From NCBI RefSeq assembly GCF_030272615.1, contig NC_081414.1, forward strand, positions 307,189,164 to 307,251,163: a stretch of DNA of 62,000 nucleotides. Reading direction: 5' to 3'. A program made the translations under genes and the position numbers. This document shows, in pieces, positions 13,301 through 24,577 of this stretch. Source of the DNA: Cryptomeria japonica. Its lineage: Eukaryota > Streptophyta > Pinopsida > Cupressales > Cupressaceae. Under the pieces are notes generated by a model, which did no database searches, had not been told where the DNA came from, and saw only the letters and a program-made list of their open reading frames with translations. Position 1 is the first letter of the stretch; each line of letters starts with the position of its first letter.

Positions 13301-13744
13301 TGAAACCAGGTAGAGTCGATACCTCGTACCTACCCAGTACTTGTACCTGCAATGTCCTGCATCAAAGAACCACACATGCATATAGACAAATATATAAACA
13401 GACATGACACGCACACCGATGAAGGAGAATCGTGATGTTCCCTATCTCACCAGAGTGAGTGAAAGAAAATCATCCCCTTGCATCCCATACACTTGCAAAC
13501 ACGAAACATGTAAATAACACATCACACATATAAAGTAAATGTGTCAGTCCATGTCAGTAATCCATAAAAATCACATTTACCATAAGTAATGAAATACTAC
13601 ATGAAAGTATACACTACATATCAAGTTAAAGCATGTAATAACATTGCATAAAGTTTGAATAAAGTATAACAATAATGTATCCATTGAACAGTCAACTGAA
13701 GTCAAACATGAGTCTAAAAAGTCTGATCGAGAAGGAGTACTACA
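10347..13744 (-). repeat. 5' LTR of gypsy element 1, truncated at its inner end
   Basis: It aligns with 2140-5554 of the other LTR with many scattered substitutions and small indels. It lacks the last 269 bp (element sense) that the other LTR has, and no PBS follows. The outer end is intact (minus strand TGTAGTACTCC) and abuts TGAAG. Confidence 0.87.
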
Positions 13745-13749
13745 TGAAG
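13745..13749. repeat. TSD TGAAG of gypsy element 1 (right copy)
   Basis: It matches 1866-1870. The copia RNase H sequence resumes directly after it. Confidence 0.85.
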
Positions 13750-14010
13750 CATACCTTTAAATCTCTAAAATTAATTATGATGACCCTATTTCAATTCTCC
13801 ATATTTCAAAGAATTCATTGATACATTAAAGGACAAATCCTATCTTTATCAAGTATAATTTTTTGAGAGAAAAGGTTGTAGATCAGGAAGTCAAATTGGA
13901 GTATGTTGATAAAAAGAGAAGATTGCAATTATTTTTATAAAAACTCTTCCAAAAGAAATATTTGAGTATCTTAGAAAAAAATTGAGATTGATTTCTTCTT
14001 CTCATCTCTA
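13750..14010 (+). pseudogene. Ty1/copia RNase H fragment, right part
   Basis: This continues the fragment at 1560-1865. Pieces read FKSLKLIMMT, then after frameshifts VDQEVKLEYVD and a degenerate remnant of the PLPKE--LRKKLG-type C-terminus around 13965-13990. The copia order (catalytic block, then the QEVxLEYV segment, then the C-terminal helix) is preserved across the gypsy insertion. The AT-rich sequence from 14010 to 14857 would be the element's 3' untranslated/LTR zone, but I could not fix its boundary. Confidence 0.7.
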
Positions 14011-14862
14011 AGTTATAAAGAGGAATAATAGTTTAAGTGGGAGAATTAATAAATATTAGTTGTGCTTCCCTTTGTTATTGATGTCAAAGGGGGAGAGACA
14101 ACGAAAGGGGACCATTATGTTCTAAAGATATAGATATTGTTGGACAGATAGAGAGAATTAGAGACAAGGGGACATTTTTTTGTTCTCAAATCACTCAGAG
14201 GTTACCTCTATGTGAGGTTTCCATCAATGCCAAAGAAGGATATTTTTTAAAATATTATCATTTATGTCAAATAAGAATGTAAAATATATAGATTTCATCA
14301 TTGATATAAAACTCATTGGGGTACTTGTTGGAAATTTCTTAATCATATTGTTGGAATTCCATAGTTGTAAATATTCTCACTATTGTTAAGAGTTGGAAAT
14401 ATTGTCATTAATGCTATAGATGATCAACATAAAGAGTTCTAAGAACTAATGTTATAAAGCTTTGCAGAAAATATTATAGAAAGATTTTATTCATACAAAA
14501 ATTGGATGTGTACCAAATTTAGTAGCTACTAAATGTCTACTAAGTCTTTTGAAGCATGTAAGCGTATGCACTAGATTTATGTGATTTGTTGCTCAAAGAT
14601 GAAATTTACACCATCTTATAACATCATTATTTTTGGTACCATATTCTATCACAATTAGTTATTTAGGCTTGTGGTTTGGTGGATAAGTCATTCAAAGCAT
14701 ATGTCAGATTCAAGTTTCATAATATTCGAGTTAGAAAATAAATATCTAGAAGCATTAGAATAAATAATGTGTTTATTGGATGACTATTAATTTTTTGGGG
14801 TGCTTGCACCAAAGAAAGGAAATATGCACCAACTAAAGGAAGCATGTGAAGGTAAACTAGGA

Positions 14863-16414
14863 TGTAGAACACAATGTGTCACTGAGAGTGGGGGAGTGAA
14901 TCAGTGATTTCAAACAATTTCCAACTACGTGTGTGCAACCGGTAAAGCAATGAAGACACTAGTAATCAAACACACAAAGAATGCATCTCACAACATCGGA
15001 TATACGAGGAAAACCCAATGTGGGGAAAAACTTAGTGAGAAAAGTTGTTGGAGTCTATTGCTCCAATTCGGCCTCACAATGAAACAACAACTACAATGTT
15101 TAGGGCACCAACCTAAGGAGCACCAACCCCTAATGATTTATGGGCACCAACCCCTACACCGAGCTCCAACTCAGTGATACACAATGAGATAACAACTTAT
15201 TACAATGAAGGTAACTTGTTACAAATGAGATATTTACCGGTTCTTTCACTACCGGTTATCAATTCACTCTCATTGATCCCTTACCAGTCAATCTCTTCCT
15301 TTGCTAACTTCCTTGATACTCACTCTGCACTCTGTCACTCTCGGATGCCTTCTTACTGGTTCACCTCAGCACCGTTATCTACCAGTTAAACCTCTGCTAA
15401 ACCTCCTTACTGGTTACACCTTTGCTATCGGTTCTCCTTCAGAAACTTAGATTCAATACTCTTCTCAGTCTGATCTGCACTCTGTTTGATTAGGCACACT
15501 ATATTCTCGCAATTGGCATCACGTTTTTTATCTTTGATCTACATATTTATTTATCTTCTTTCTCACCAAAACACAGATTCAAACTTTGGTGCACTTAGGG
15601 TTTTCTTCACCGACTTGGATCAAATCGGATCTCATCAAATCTATCCTTTGAGATCGATCTCCTGTAACAAGGAAACACTGCACCGCCATATCTCCTTCTC
15701 TCTATACACGTTTTCTATTTTTGGCAAGCACGGCTCACTTTCTGTAAATCACCATTAAAGTTCCAGTAGTTTGCTTCTCCAGGTCAACAAGGATATCAGA
15801 TATCATGCATTGATCAGCACATAGGATTCGTCCATCAATCTTCACGGAGCCACAAACTTTTGCAATGCACCTGTGATTTTTGCAGTCTTCATTTAATGTC
15901 GACTGACTCTTCAACTTCCTCAATAAAGAACACTTCACCGACTACTATATGTTAGACACTTGGATCCTACGTGTCATCCTTCATTAACTTCCACCTCAGC
16001 ACAATCCACTTAGTCAATTCAAGCTTGGTCACTGACCAAAAGCATCCTACCGGTATCTGCCTTATGCTACCGGTCTTTTTACCCAACCAGTCACTGGGTA
16101 TCTTTGTGTTCTACTTGTCTCTAGCCTATTTACCAATGGACAAGTTGTTACTACCTTCATACTGGTAACATACCTTTCATGTTGATCATGCTAACTTATC
16201 GATGAACCCGTTTACCGGTTGTCACTGCACCTTCCTACATACCGATTGACATAACCAGTTTATCTCTTTTCTTTCTTATGTTTTCTTACTAGTGAATATC
16301 CATGTCGGTAACATCTCCTTCCTTTATCCTGCATACACCTTACATACCAGTAACCATCCATATCAGTGGCATGCTATCTTACCGGTTGACATCAATGACA
16401 ATACAATGCCAACA
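14863..16414 (-). repeat. Solo LTR with TSD TAGGA
   Basis: On the minus strand it runs TGTTGGCATTGTATTG...GTTCTACA with no internal domain. TAGGA flanks it at 14858-14862 and 16415-16419. Its plus-strand left end contains GAGAGTGGGGGAGTGAATC and a GGAAAACCCAATG/GGGGAAAAAC pair, a layout shared with the solo LTR at 54813-56275, so the two belong to related families. ACCGGT hexamers and close variants recur through it. The small ORFs inside are not supported as genes. Confidence 0.83.
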
Positions 16415-16492
16415 TAGGACTAGTTGAGTTTATGGTATGAAGTGCATATCATTTATTCACTCCTCTATAATCACATTTTATTTGAGGTCAAG

Positions 16493-16497
16493 CCAAC
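16493..16497. repeat. TSD CCAAC of Tat element (left copy)
   Basis: CCAAC abuts the LTR terminus TGATGTCATGG and recurs at 43852-43856 after the other terminus. Confidence 0.88.
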
Positions 16498-18232
16498 TGA
16501 TGTCATGGAAATGGGGACAAGGCAACAACAAAGTTCAATGTTAATAAGTTAGTTTCAACCATAAAAACAAAACAAAGAACTAAAAACCATTCCAAACATA
16601 TCAAGAGAGATTTCAAAAAGCATGAAAGAAGTTTAACAAAATAAAAGAAAGGAGAAGAGCCTCCCTAAGATGCTTCCATGATGCCTTTTGATGCTTCTCC
16701 CTTGTTTCTCTCCTCTCCAAGTCCCAAATGAGTGTAGCTCTCAGCTTTTAGCACTAGCCATGGATGCCATATGGAGATTCAAGATGGTTAAATATGATAA
16801 GCAAATACTATGCAAGAGTAGATAGTGATGCTATGAAAAAGCTCTATGCTAATGCCAGTATAACAACAATACTCTAAATGCTTTTTTTTGCTTGAGGAGA
16901 AGGGTTCTATTTATAGAAGAAATGGGGAAATGAAGGGTTAAGATTGAATGGTTTAATCAAGGGCCAAGTTTGAAAGCTGGGGATCCATGTGCACAATTGG
17001 CACCAATAAAATGGTGACAAGTGTCAACATAGGATTGGGTTGAGAGAAGAGGTTGGAGGCATTAAAGGCCTGAGAAGACCTCATGGTTATCTAGAAGGTA
17101 AGGGTCAAGTCTAAATTAAGATTACCCATTGGATTAAGAGTTAATCCAAGGATAAACCTTTGTGCAAATGATTAAGAGATAATCATGGTCAAAGCATTAA
17201 AGGCTTGATGAGACCTTTGGGTTGGGTAGAGGTTGAGTCAAAACAAATGTTTTAACCATGTGGGAGGGTTTGAGGTAACCATTAATGGTTATTGGAGACT
17301 TTGGGGATTAAGTGGTTGAAGGTTGAAAGCCTTCAATGGTTATCAAAGACTTTGAGGGTTAATTTGTTGAACACACAAAGCATTAATTGCTTTTCAAAGA
17401 CTTTGGAGTCTTTGAGAAGTGACTCCAATTTGCTTAGGAATGTGACAATATTTAGGGGATGGATTAGGCTAATTAGGAAGGGTTTAGAAGAATCTAGAAG
17501 GGGTTTAGGCATACAAGTGGATTTTGTAGGAAAATGCAAGTGGGAGAAATTTTGGTATTTTCAATTAAAATAAAATCATTTATTTCAATTAAATGGTGTA
17601 ATTTGCATTTGGATAAATATTCAAATAAATATTAATTTATTTAAATGAGAAAAATGAAGATAAAGTATTAAAATGCTTGAAGACTTTGAGGGAAACCATT
17701 AAAGGCTTGAAGACTTTAAGGAAAACCATTAAAGTCTTAAGAAGATTATAGAAGGAAGCCATCAAGTTTGAAGACTTTAAAGCCATCAAGTTTGAATACT
17801 TTAAGAGAAACCATTAAAGGTTTCAAGTGGGTGAGGATAAATAGGATTTTAAATAAATAATTTATTTAAAATAGTTGTGCAACTTGCTTTTGTAGGAAAA
17901 TACAAGTGGGTGGAGGATAAAGGTGATTTAAATAAATTATTTATTTATTTAAATGTGAGAGGTGGGATTTTGGGGGTTTTAAATAAATATTAATTTATTT
18001 AAATGTGAGAGAAGATTTAATTAAATAAATATGATTTATTTATTTAATTAATGGTCTGAATTTGGTTAAGTGAATTAAATCAAATAAATTGAATAATTTA
18101 TTTAATTAATAGGAGAATAGGGTTAAGATGAATTAATTAAATATTAATTTAATTAATTATTAATTGATGGTTAAATAATCAAATAAATACTAAGTATTCA
18201 TTTAATTAAGTGGACAGATTTATGTGACTACA
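16498..18232 (-). repeat. 3' LTR of Tat element
   Basis: This 1735-bp LTR is nearly identical to 42117-43851. The minus strand starts TGTAGTCACATAAATC and ends CCATGACATCA. At 17843-18150 it carries a series of AT-rich palindromes built from AAATAAAT/ATTTATTT arms. A TATA-type box lies at 16908-16916. Confidence 0.93.
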
Positions 18233-18247
18233 TTTGCCCCTCTTTGA
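18233..18247 (-). other. Polypurine tract of Tat element
   Basis: On the minus strand TCAAAGAGGGGCAAA lies immediately before the LTR start TGTAGTCAC. The nested plus-strand element has the same tract at 38812-38826. Confidence 0.88.
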
Positions 18248-20657
18248 GACGGTGCAGTTTATCGCGTCGTTTCAAAGAAAGAAAAATAGGTGTGAAGAAA
18301 TGCCCCATAAAATGTAAATTTAATGGGTGGTATGCCCCCTCGAGGGATGGGCCGAATTTTTTTGAAAAATCGGGCGATCTCTCGAAAAAGAATGAAAAGC
18401 GGAGGGGAGGTAGAATAGAAGAAATTAGAACTAATGATGAAATAATGGGAGAAAATGGAGTGAATATGAAGAAACAACAAGCCAATGAGTACCCTGAGGT
18501 CATGCAAGAGATACATAGCAGATGTAGTGTGGGGTTTTGATTGATGCTATACAATTGATCAAAATTGGTTGGACAATCTGGTGCAATCGGTTGAATTGCC
18601 CCGATCAAGTCAAAGCGTGACAGTTGATGTCAGTTGGTCGCTTGGACATGATAAAGTCTGAGTAAGTGAATCAAAGTGACCTGATGGTGACTTAGACAAT
18701 TGATGTAATTGCCCGATGAAGTCAAGGTATATGAAGCAAAATACTCGTTGAGACGTAGACAATTGATGTAATTGTCCGTTGGATTGTGTTTGATTGGTTG
18801 ATCAATTGATAGTGTGTGCGTGTGATGGATGGTTGTGGGGATAATGGCAACCCCGTTGAGACTAGGTCATTGTGATAAATGCCTGATGTAGTCTAGGATT
18901 ACCATAATCGATTACTTGTTGAGACCCGAAGATACTTGATCAGAGTATCTGTTGATAGTCTAGGTGTGTGGGAGTCGATGTATCTGTGTAGATAGAGTAA
19001 CTGGCTTAATTTTGTGGATGAGTGAGGATGGGAAGCAATGAAGGGATTAGGATGATGTTGATGATCAAGATAGGGAGGGTGAGGGGGGATTTGATGTTAG
19101 ATAGAAGATATGGAGGACTAGGATCGAGTCCTATGGAAGAAGATGAGTAAAATAGAGTATGCATTATTATGACTACGTATGCATGATATGCAGCTATTAT
19201 GAATGTATGGATGGGTGGAATGCAACGAAATGCAATATATACAGATGAGATGGAATGACGATCCATGGTGCTTTATTTTTCATCATTGAGCTTTAAAATG
19301 CTGTAAGAAAATACAAGCAACTTGACATAAAGATTCAAGATGACTAGAGTATTTCTTACATGGATTTTATATAGCAAGTTAATACAAGCAACTTGATATA
19401 ATGGATCAAGTTGACCTGAGTATTGCTTGCAGAACAGACAAGGATTATCTCCTTTCATGCATGACTTGGATCGTCCTCCTTGATCTTAGGCTGATCATAT
19501 CCTGAGACAAGTGCATACCGTAATAAGAAATAAAACCTTTATCCAGTTTGGACGAGGTAGGAGGAACCAAAGGAAGAGCATTGTACCTGCAAACAAATAG
19601 TATATACATAAAGAATAAAGAATAAGGATCCTTGGTAATGGTTCATGCTCATATGGTTGAGGTATACGCTGTAGTCAGCAAGCCGTAATGATCTATGACT
19701 ACATTTGGCATAAGATCACGTAGCTTGGTGAACTTCCCACATAGACACCATTAGTACATGCCCTAGAACTTCATCGGAAATAATGTGCAAATGATACAAA
19801 ACAATGCTGCAAGATCCTGATACAGATAAACGAACGATTGTACTCACAAATCAACCAAGTATTTGATAGCTTAACATAATTTTCTTGTCAAAGAAAATGT
19901 CACTTTTGTCTTTGTTTTGGTAAGGAAGGATGCATCCTTGTTGAAGACAGTTTGATTGTTGATGTTGATTGTGTGGTTGATTAGTAAGTGGTCATTTTGT
20001 GAAGTATATCACAATGTTTGTTTGGTATCTATGCGGATGAGTATGTACAATGTGTTGCCATGTTTTTGTTTTATTTTTGATGTTTTTTGATGTTTTTTGG
20101 ATTTTGTATTGTTTTTGAATTTTTTGGTTTTTTGAAGTGTTTTGAATGTTTTTTGGATTTTGTGAGATAGTTTTAAATGTTTTTGGATTTTGTGTAATAG
20201 TTTTTGAATGTTTTTTGGATTTTGTGAGTCATTTTTGAATGTTTTTGCCAATGAATCACCAGTAATGTAGAATCCACTTCCATCATCTAGATTGTAAGGG
20301 CATTGCCCCCAAGTTGGACATGATTTATGAAAAAGCGGGATGCAGGATGCATGTAGTACTTTCTTGGATTTGTAGATTTATAACAAGCCATGGTTAGATG
20401 GATGGATGTGTGTATGTATGAATGGGATCGTAACGAGCCTGGAAGATACTGGAGCCATTGCCTTTACGAGTGGCACCTGTTTGCTAGGTTTTTGCCATCG
20501 CACTTACCCAAGGTGCCACCGGAGTGGTTGTTCACTATTTGGATGCATGATTTTTTTTCTTTACTTTTTTGAATGTTTTTTGTATTTTCTTTAGGACATT
20601 TTTCTGAATGTTTTTGGTATTTTCTGATATGCAGGGGAGCCTGATGCTCTGTACACC
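18248..20657 (-). other. Non-coding 3' region of Tat element
   Basis: These 2.4 kb lie between the integrase stop and the PPT. I find no convincing protein. The ORFs at 18228-18608 and 18244-18540 overlap the PPT or each other and resemble nothing I know. The region holds a hairpin array (18584-18961) and imperfect repeats of a TTTTTGGATTTTGTG unit at about 20050-20250. Long untranslated 3' regions are usual in Tat elements. Confidence 0.6.
18584..18961. repeat. Hairpin array with compensating arms
   Basis: Successive hairpins are: GCAAT/ATTGC (18584-18599); TGACA/TGTCA (18618-18632); TGACTT/AAGTCA enclosing GACAATT/AATTGCC (18688-18724); GACAATT/AATTGTC (18758-18776); AGACTA/TAGTCT (18859-18894); AGAC/GTCT enclosing AGATAC/GTATCT (18922-18961). 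GTTGAGAC recurs near several of them. Arms differ between units yet stay mostly complementary within a unit. Confidence 0.65.
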
Positions 20658-22016
20658 TTAGGTATAAAACCATTTGAGGTGCATGCTATTGATTGGATCT
20701 ACGAGCGGTTCTCCGTCTGATGTAGCCAACTGATATGCCCCAGACCCGAATACAGCAGTGACAACATATGGGCCGAGCCAGTTTGATTCAAACTTGCCCT
20801 GATGTTCTCGGTTTGGTTGGTTGCGAGGATTCTCTCGTAGAACAAGATCACCTACCTCAAATGTATGAGGTCTAACTCGATGATTGTAGCTTCTGCTCAT
20901 GCGCTGCTGATAGGCTTTGAGATGGTTGTATGCAGCTTGTCGCTTCTCATCAAGTAACTCTAAGTCCTGAAGACGTGAGACTCTGTAAGCTTCATCATCA
21001 ATGAGATTGTGCAAGGAAACTCGTAGTGATGGTATCTCGACTTCAATAGGCAAGATAGCTTCTGCACCATAGACCAATGAATAAGGAGTTGCACCTGTAG
21101 GGGTTCGAATGCTAGTTCGATATGCCCATAATGTTGGATTCAATTGAACATGCCAATCACGACCAGCATCATTGACTGTCTTCTTTAGGATTCTCAATAT
21201 GTTTTTATTGGATGCTTCGGCCTGACCATTGCCTTGTGGGTAATAGGGAGTGGAAAAGCGGTGTTGGATATGAAATTTCTCACAAAGCTCACGGACATCC
21301 TGATTTTTGAAAGGAAGACCATTATCTGTGATGATGGAGATGGGTACACCATACCGGCAGATGATGTAGTTGAGGATGAATGAGGCGATCTGCTTGCCGG
21401 TGACTTGGGTAAGTGGAACAGCTTCGATCCACTTGGTGAAATATTCGGTGGCGGTAATAATGAATTTATGGCCATTGGATGAAGATGGATGGATTTTACC
21501 CACAAGGTCAAGGCCCCATTGACAAAAAGGCCATGGTGTTGTGATTGGTTGCAGTTCTTGTGCTGGTGCATGTATCAGGTCACCATGAACTTGACATTTC
21601 TTGCATTTTCTGACAAAGTAGTAGGAATCCTTTTTTATAGATGGCCAATAATATCCAGCTCGCAAGAGTTTCTTGGCGAGTGACGGACCACTTGAATGAG
21701 TCCCGCAAATTCCTTCATGTACCTCTTCCAAAACCTTTGTTATCTCATCTTGTTCCAGACATCGAAGGAGAGTACCATCAAGACTACGTCGGTATAAGAT
21801 TTCGGCAATAATGGTATATCGAGCAGTTTGGCGAATGAAGGTTTTTCGTTGGTTATTTGATTGGTTGGGAGGAAGGGTGTGATCGCGGAGATAGGTGTAG
21901 AACTCACCGTACAATGGGGATTCAGAACCAACAAGGCAACATATCATTTCAGATTTGGGGATATCATAAGCGGGGATCCAAAGTTGTTCTACCAAGAACT
22001 CGTAGCGTGTTGAATT
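20658..22016 (-). pseudogene. Integrase of Tat element (445 residues, apparently intact)
   Basis: The reading frame 21995-20658 is integrase. Zinc-binding residues are His93, His100, Cys131 and Cys134. The DDE core has Asp163 (WGLDLVG), Asp224 (ITDNGLPF) and Glu260 (NGQAEAS), with the 35-residue spacing between the last two that retroviral-type integrases have. A C-terminal GPY-type module (WLGPYVVTAVFGSGAYQL) ends at HLKWFYT. No internal stop is seen. It is separated from the upstream RNase H frame by one TAG at 22017-22019, in the same frame, so it should be part of one pol polyprotein. The same C-terminal module appears in the nested element, where it is fused to protease. Confidence 0.9.
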
Positions 22017-24577
22017 CTATGGAAGATCTAGTAGAGATGCGATGGTAGCCATAGCGTCAGCAGCTCGATTCTGATCTCTTGGTATCTGCTCAAAAGTGAT
22101 AGTAGTAAATGATGTCTTTAGATTGTCCACCATTTGCTTGTATGGCATGAGTTTATCATCTTTGGTCTGATACTCATCTGTTGCTTGTCGAATGACTAGT
22201 TGGGAATCGCCATATACTTGCAATTCTTTTAATTTCCATTGTATGGCTGATCTGAGTCCTGTGATCAAGGCCTCATACTCTGCTATGTTGTTTGTGCATG
22301 GAAATGTGAGCCTGTAAGACTTCGGGATGCTATCACCTTGAGGTGTGATAAACAGAATGCCTGCCCCCGAGCCGTGCCTAGTGTATGAACCATCAAAGTA
22401 TAATTTCCATGACTGTGCTTCTGTAATCATGAATATCTCTTCATCTGGAAAATTGGAAATGAGAGGATGATCACCTATGAGAGGTGCATCGGCCAACTGA
22501 TCTGCAATAACCTGACCTTTGATAGCTTTACGGTCCACATACTTAATGTCAAATTCACTTAGAATCATTACCCATTTGGCCAAGCGACCTATTAATGCTG
22601 CTTTGCTGAGTAAGTACTTGAGTGGATCAATCTTTGCAATGAGTTGCACCTTGTGTGTCAACAGATAGTGTCTCAGTTTAGTGGCTGCTAAGATTACTGC
22701 TAGGCAAGCTCGCTCAATAGGCGTGTAATTGAGTTCATAGCCCACCAGTGTGCGAGAGATATAGTAAATAGCACACTCTTTTCCTTCTGCATTATGTTGT
22801 GCTAGTAGCACACCCAGTGTTGTACTTGTCGCTAAGATATAAAGTAACAACGGTCTACTTGGATCTGGTGGCATCAGCAATGGTGGATTCATGAGATAGT
22901 TTTTAAGTGCCTGAAATGCTTGCTGGCATTTGTCATCCCACTGAAAGCGGATGTTCTTGTGTAGCAAGTGTGTGAATGGGTGACACTTATCAGCCAATTG
23001 TGCAATGAATCTTCGGATGGATTGAAGCCGTCCTTGTAGTGTCCTTAGCTGACTGATATTCTTTGGAGGTGGCATGTCCATGATTGCCTTAACCTTTGCT
23101 GGATCGACCTCAATACCTTTGCTTGAGACAATGTATCCTAGAAGCTTCCCGGAGGTCACTCCAAAGACACATTTCTTTGGGTTGAGTCGAACATGGTATT
23201 GTTCCAGTCTATCAAAGATTTGATCTAAGATGTGAAGATGTCCTTCTCTAGTAAGTGATTTTGCTAGTAAATCATCCACATAATCTTCCATCATAGTATG
23301 CATCATGTCATGGAAGATGGTGGTCATTGCTCTTTGATAGGTTGCTCCTGCATTCTTTAGACTGAAAGGCATTACATTCTAGCAGTATGTGCCCCATGGA
23401 CATGTGAAGGCTGTCTTATGTTGGTCCTCTGGTGCGATCTTTATTTGATTGTATCCTGAAAAGCCATCCATGAGTGAAAGCATGGCATGTCCTGCTGTCA
23501 AATCTACTATGATGTCAATATTTGGTAGAGGGAAGTCATCCTTAGGACATGCTTTATTTAGATCTCTGAAGTCTGTACAAATGCGGATGCTGTACAAATG
23601 CGGATGCCCCCTTTTGGTTTGCCAACTGGCACAATATTGGAGATCCATTCCGCATAATCAATTGGTCTAATGAAACCAACATCCAGGAGTTTCTTGAGTT
23701 CTGTTTTGACTAGCACGGCAATCTGAGGATGCATCTTACGAAGCTTTTGCTTGATAGGTTTGGCTCCTTTTGCTACTGTGAGATGATGCATGACTAAATC
23801 AGGATCAAGCCCAGGCATGTCTGCATATGACCATGCAAAGTTGATCTGACGCTGTTGGAAGAACTCTATAAATTGAGGCTGTTCCTCTGGAGTGAGAAGA
23901 GATGCCAGATGTATGATATGAGGGTTTTCAGGAGTCCCCACATTGTATTCTTTAGTCTCCTCAATGAGAATCGTCGATCGTTCCTGTTGTGTACTAGCAG
24001 GGAGAATGTCAAACCCTTCATCCTCAAGTGCCTCAGAGAGGTTTTCACCGTTGGATACGCTCTTTCTTTTTACTTTTGTTGGATCAAACAGTGCCACAGT
24101 GTGGTTTTCACTGGAAGATCCATGTTTTAATGTTATATTTTTGCAGCTGAAGGGTTTGGCATCCGCCCCGAAGTATGCTGCGCTATTAAGTTCAATGGTG
24201 AATCCAACTTTGTGATCCCTGCTTGGTAGATTATCCCTTAATTCCAAAAAGTCAATGATAGCCTCATCGTTTTGGAAGAGGTCAAGACATGGGGGATTTG
24301 GTTGGTTCCATTCGATGAGTTCAGGGTGGATAATGGGCATTACTTCATCGATTAAGTTAAGTGCGGGAGATGTATCAGTGAGGGTTAAGACAGTGTGGTG
24401 AAGGTCGTTGATGGTACTCTCCCTGTCAGAATCAGGCGTAGGATGAGACGTAGGGTCTGTGGAAGATGTTTCCAGCTCAGGTACCCAAGTGGTCTTTATC
24501 TGTGCTTCTCCGTAAATAGGGATGTCTTTGCGTGGCGGAGGTGGTGATTTGTCTTCCTCATCTGAAGTGTTAAGCTA
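22017..24577 (-). pseudogene. RT and dual RNase H of Tat element, broken
   Basis: A linker follows the TAG at 24575-24577. The RT fingers (KPKGGIRICT) are then shifted out of frame by a 17-bp tandem duplication (23574-23590 repeated at 23591-23607). The palm continues in 23379-23648 (FPLPNID, MDGFSGYNQI), is cut by TAG at 23379-23381, and resumes with YVDDLLAKS. A first RNase H follows (YILATSTTLGVLLAQ; its usual first Asp is absent). A second, archaeal-type RNase H begins near residue 325 of the 22017-23372 frame, with YFDGSY, NNIAEYEALITG and YGDSQLV supplying the acidic residues. The second RNase H marks the Tat lineage. The frame ends at TAG 22017-22019. Confidence 0.9.

Larger units (their letters stand above)
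1871..13744 (-). mobile_element. Ty3/gypsy chromodomain-type LTR element, decayed
   Basis: A full insertion on the minus strand is bounded by TGAAG duplications. In element order it has a 5' LTR (10347-13744, truncated), gag, protease, RT, RNase H, integrase with a chromodomain-like tail, a PPT (5555-5566) and a 3' LTR (1871-5554). The order PR-RT-RH-INT is diagnostic of Ty3/gypsy. The C-terminal tail suggests a chromovirus, perhaps Tekay-like, but the clade is not certain. Every domain carries stops or changed catalytic residues, and by eye the LTRs differ at several percent of sites, so it is an old copy. It is inserted into a Ty1/copia RNase H domain. Confidence 0.9.

Noticed and set aside
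17292-17573. ORF in Tat LTR (also at 42971-43192)
   Set aside because: Present in both LTRs only because the LTRs are identical; no protein signature.
18228-18608. 126-residue minus-strand ORF after the Tat pol
   Set aside because: It runs across the PPT into the LTR and resembles nothing; overlapping frames of equal length exist.
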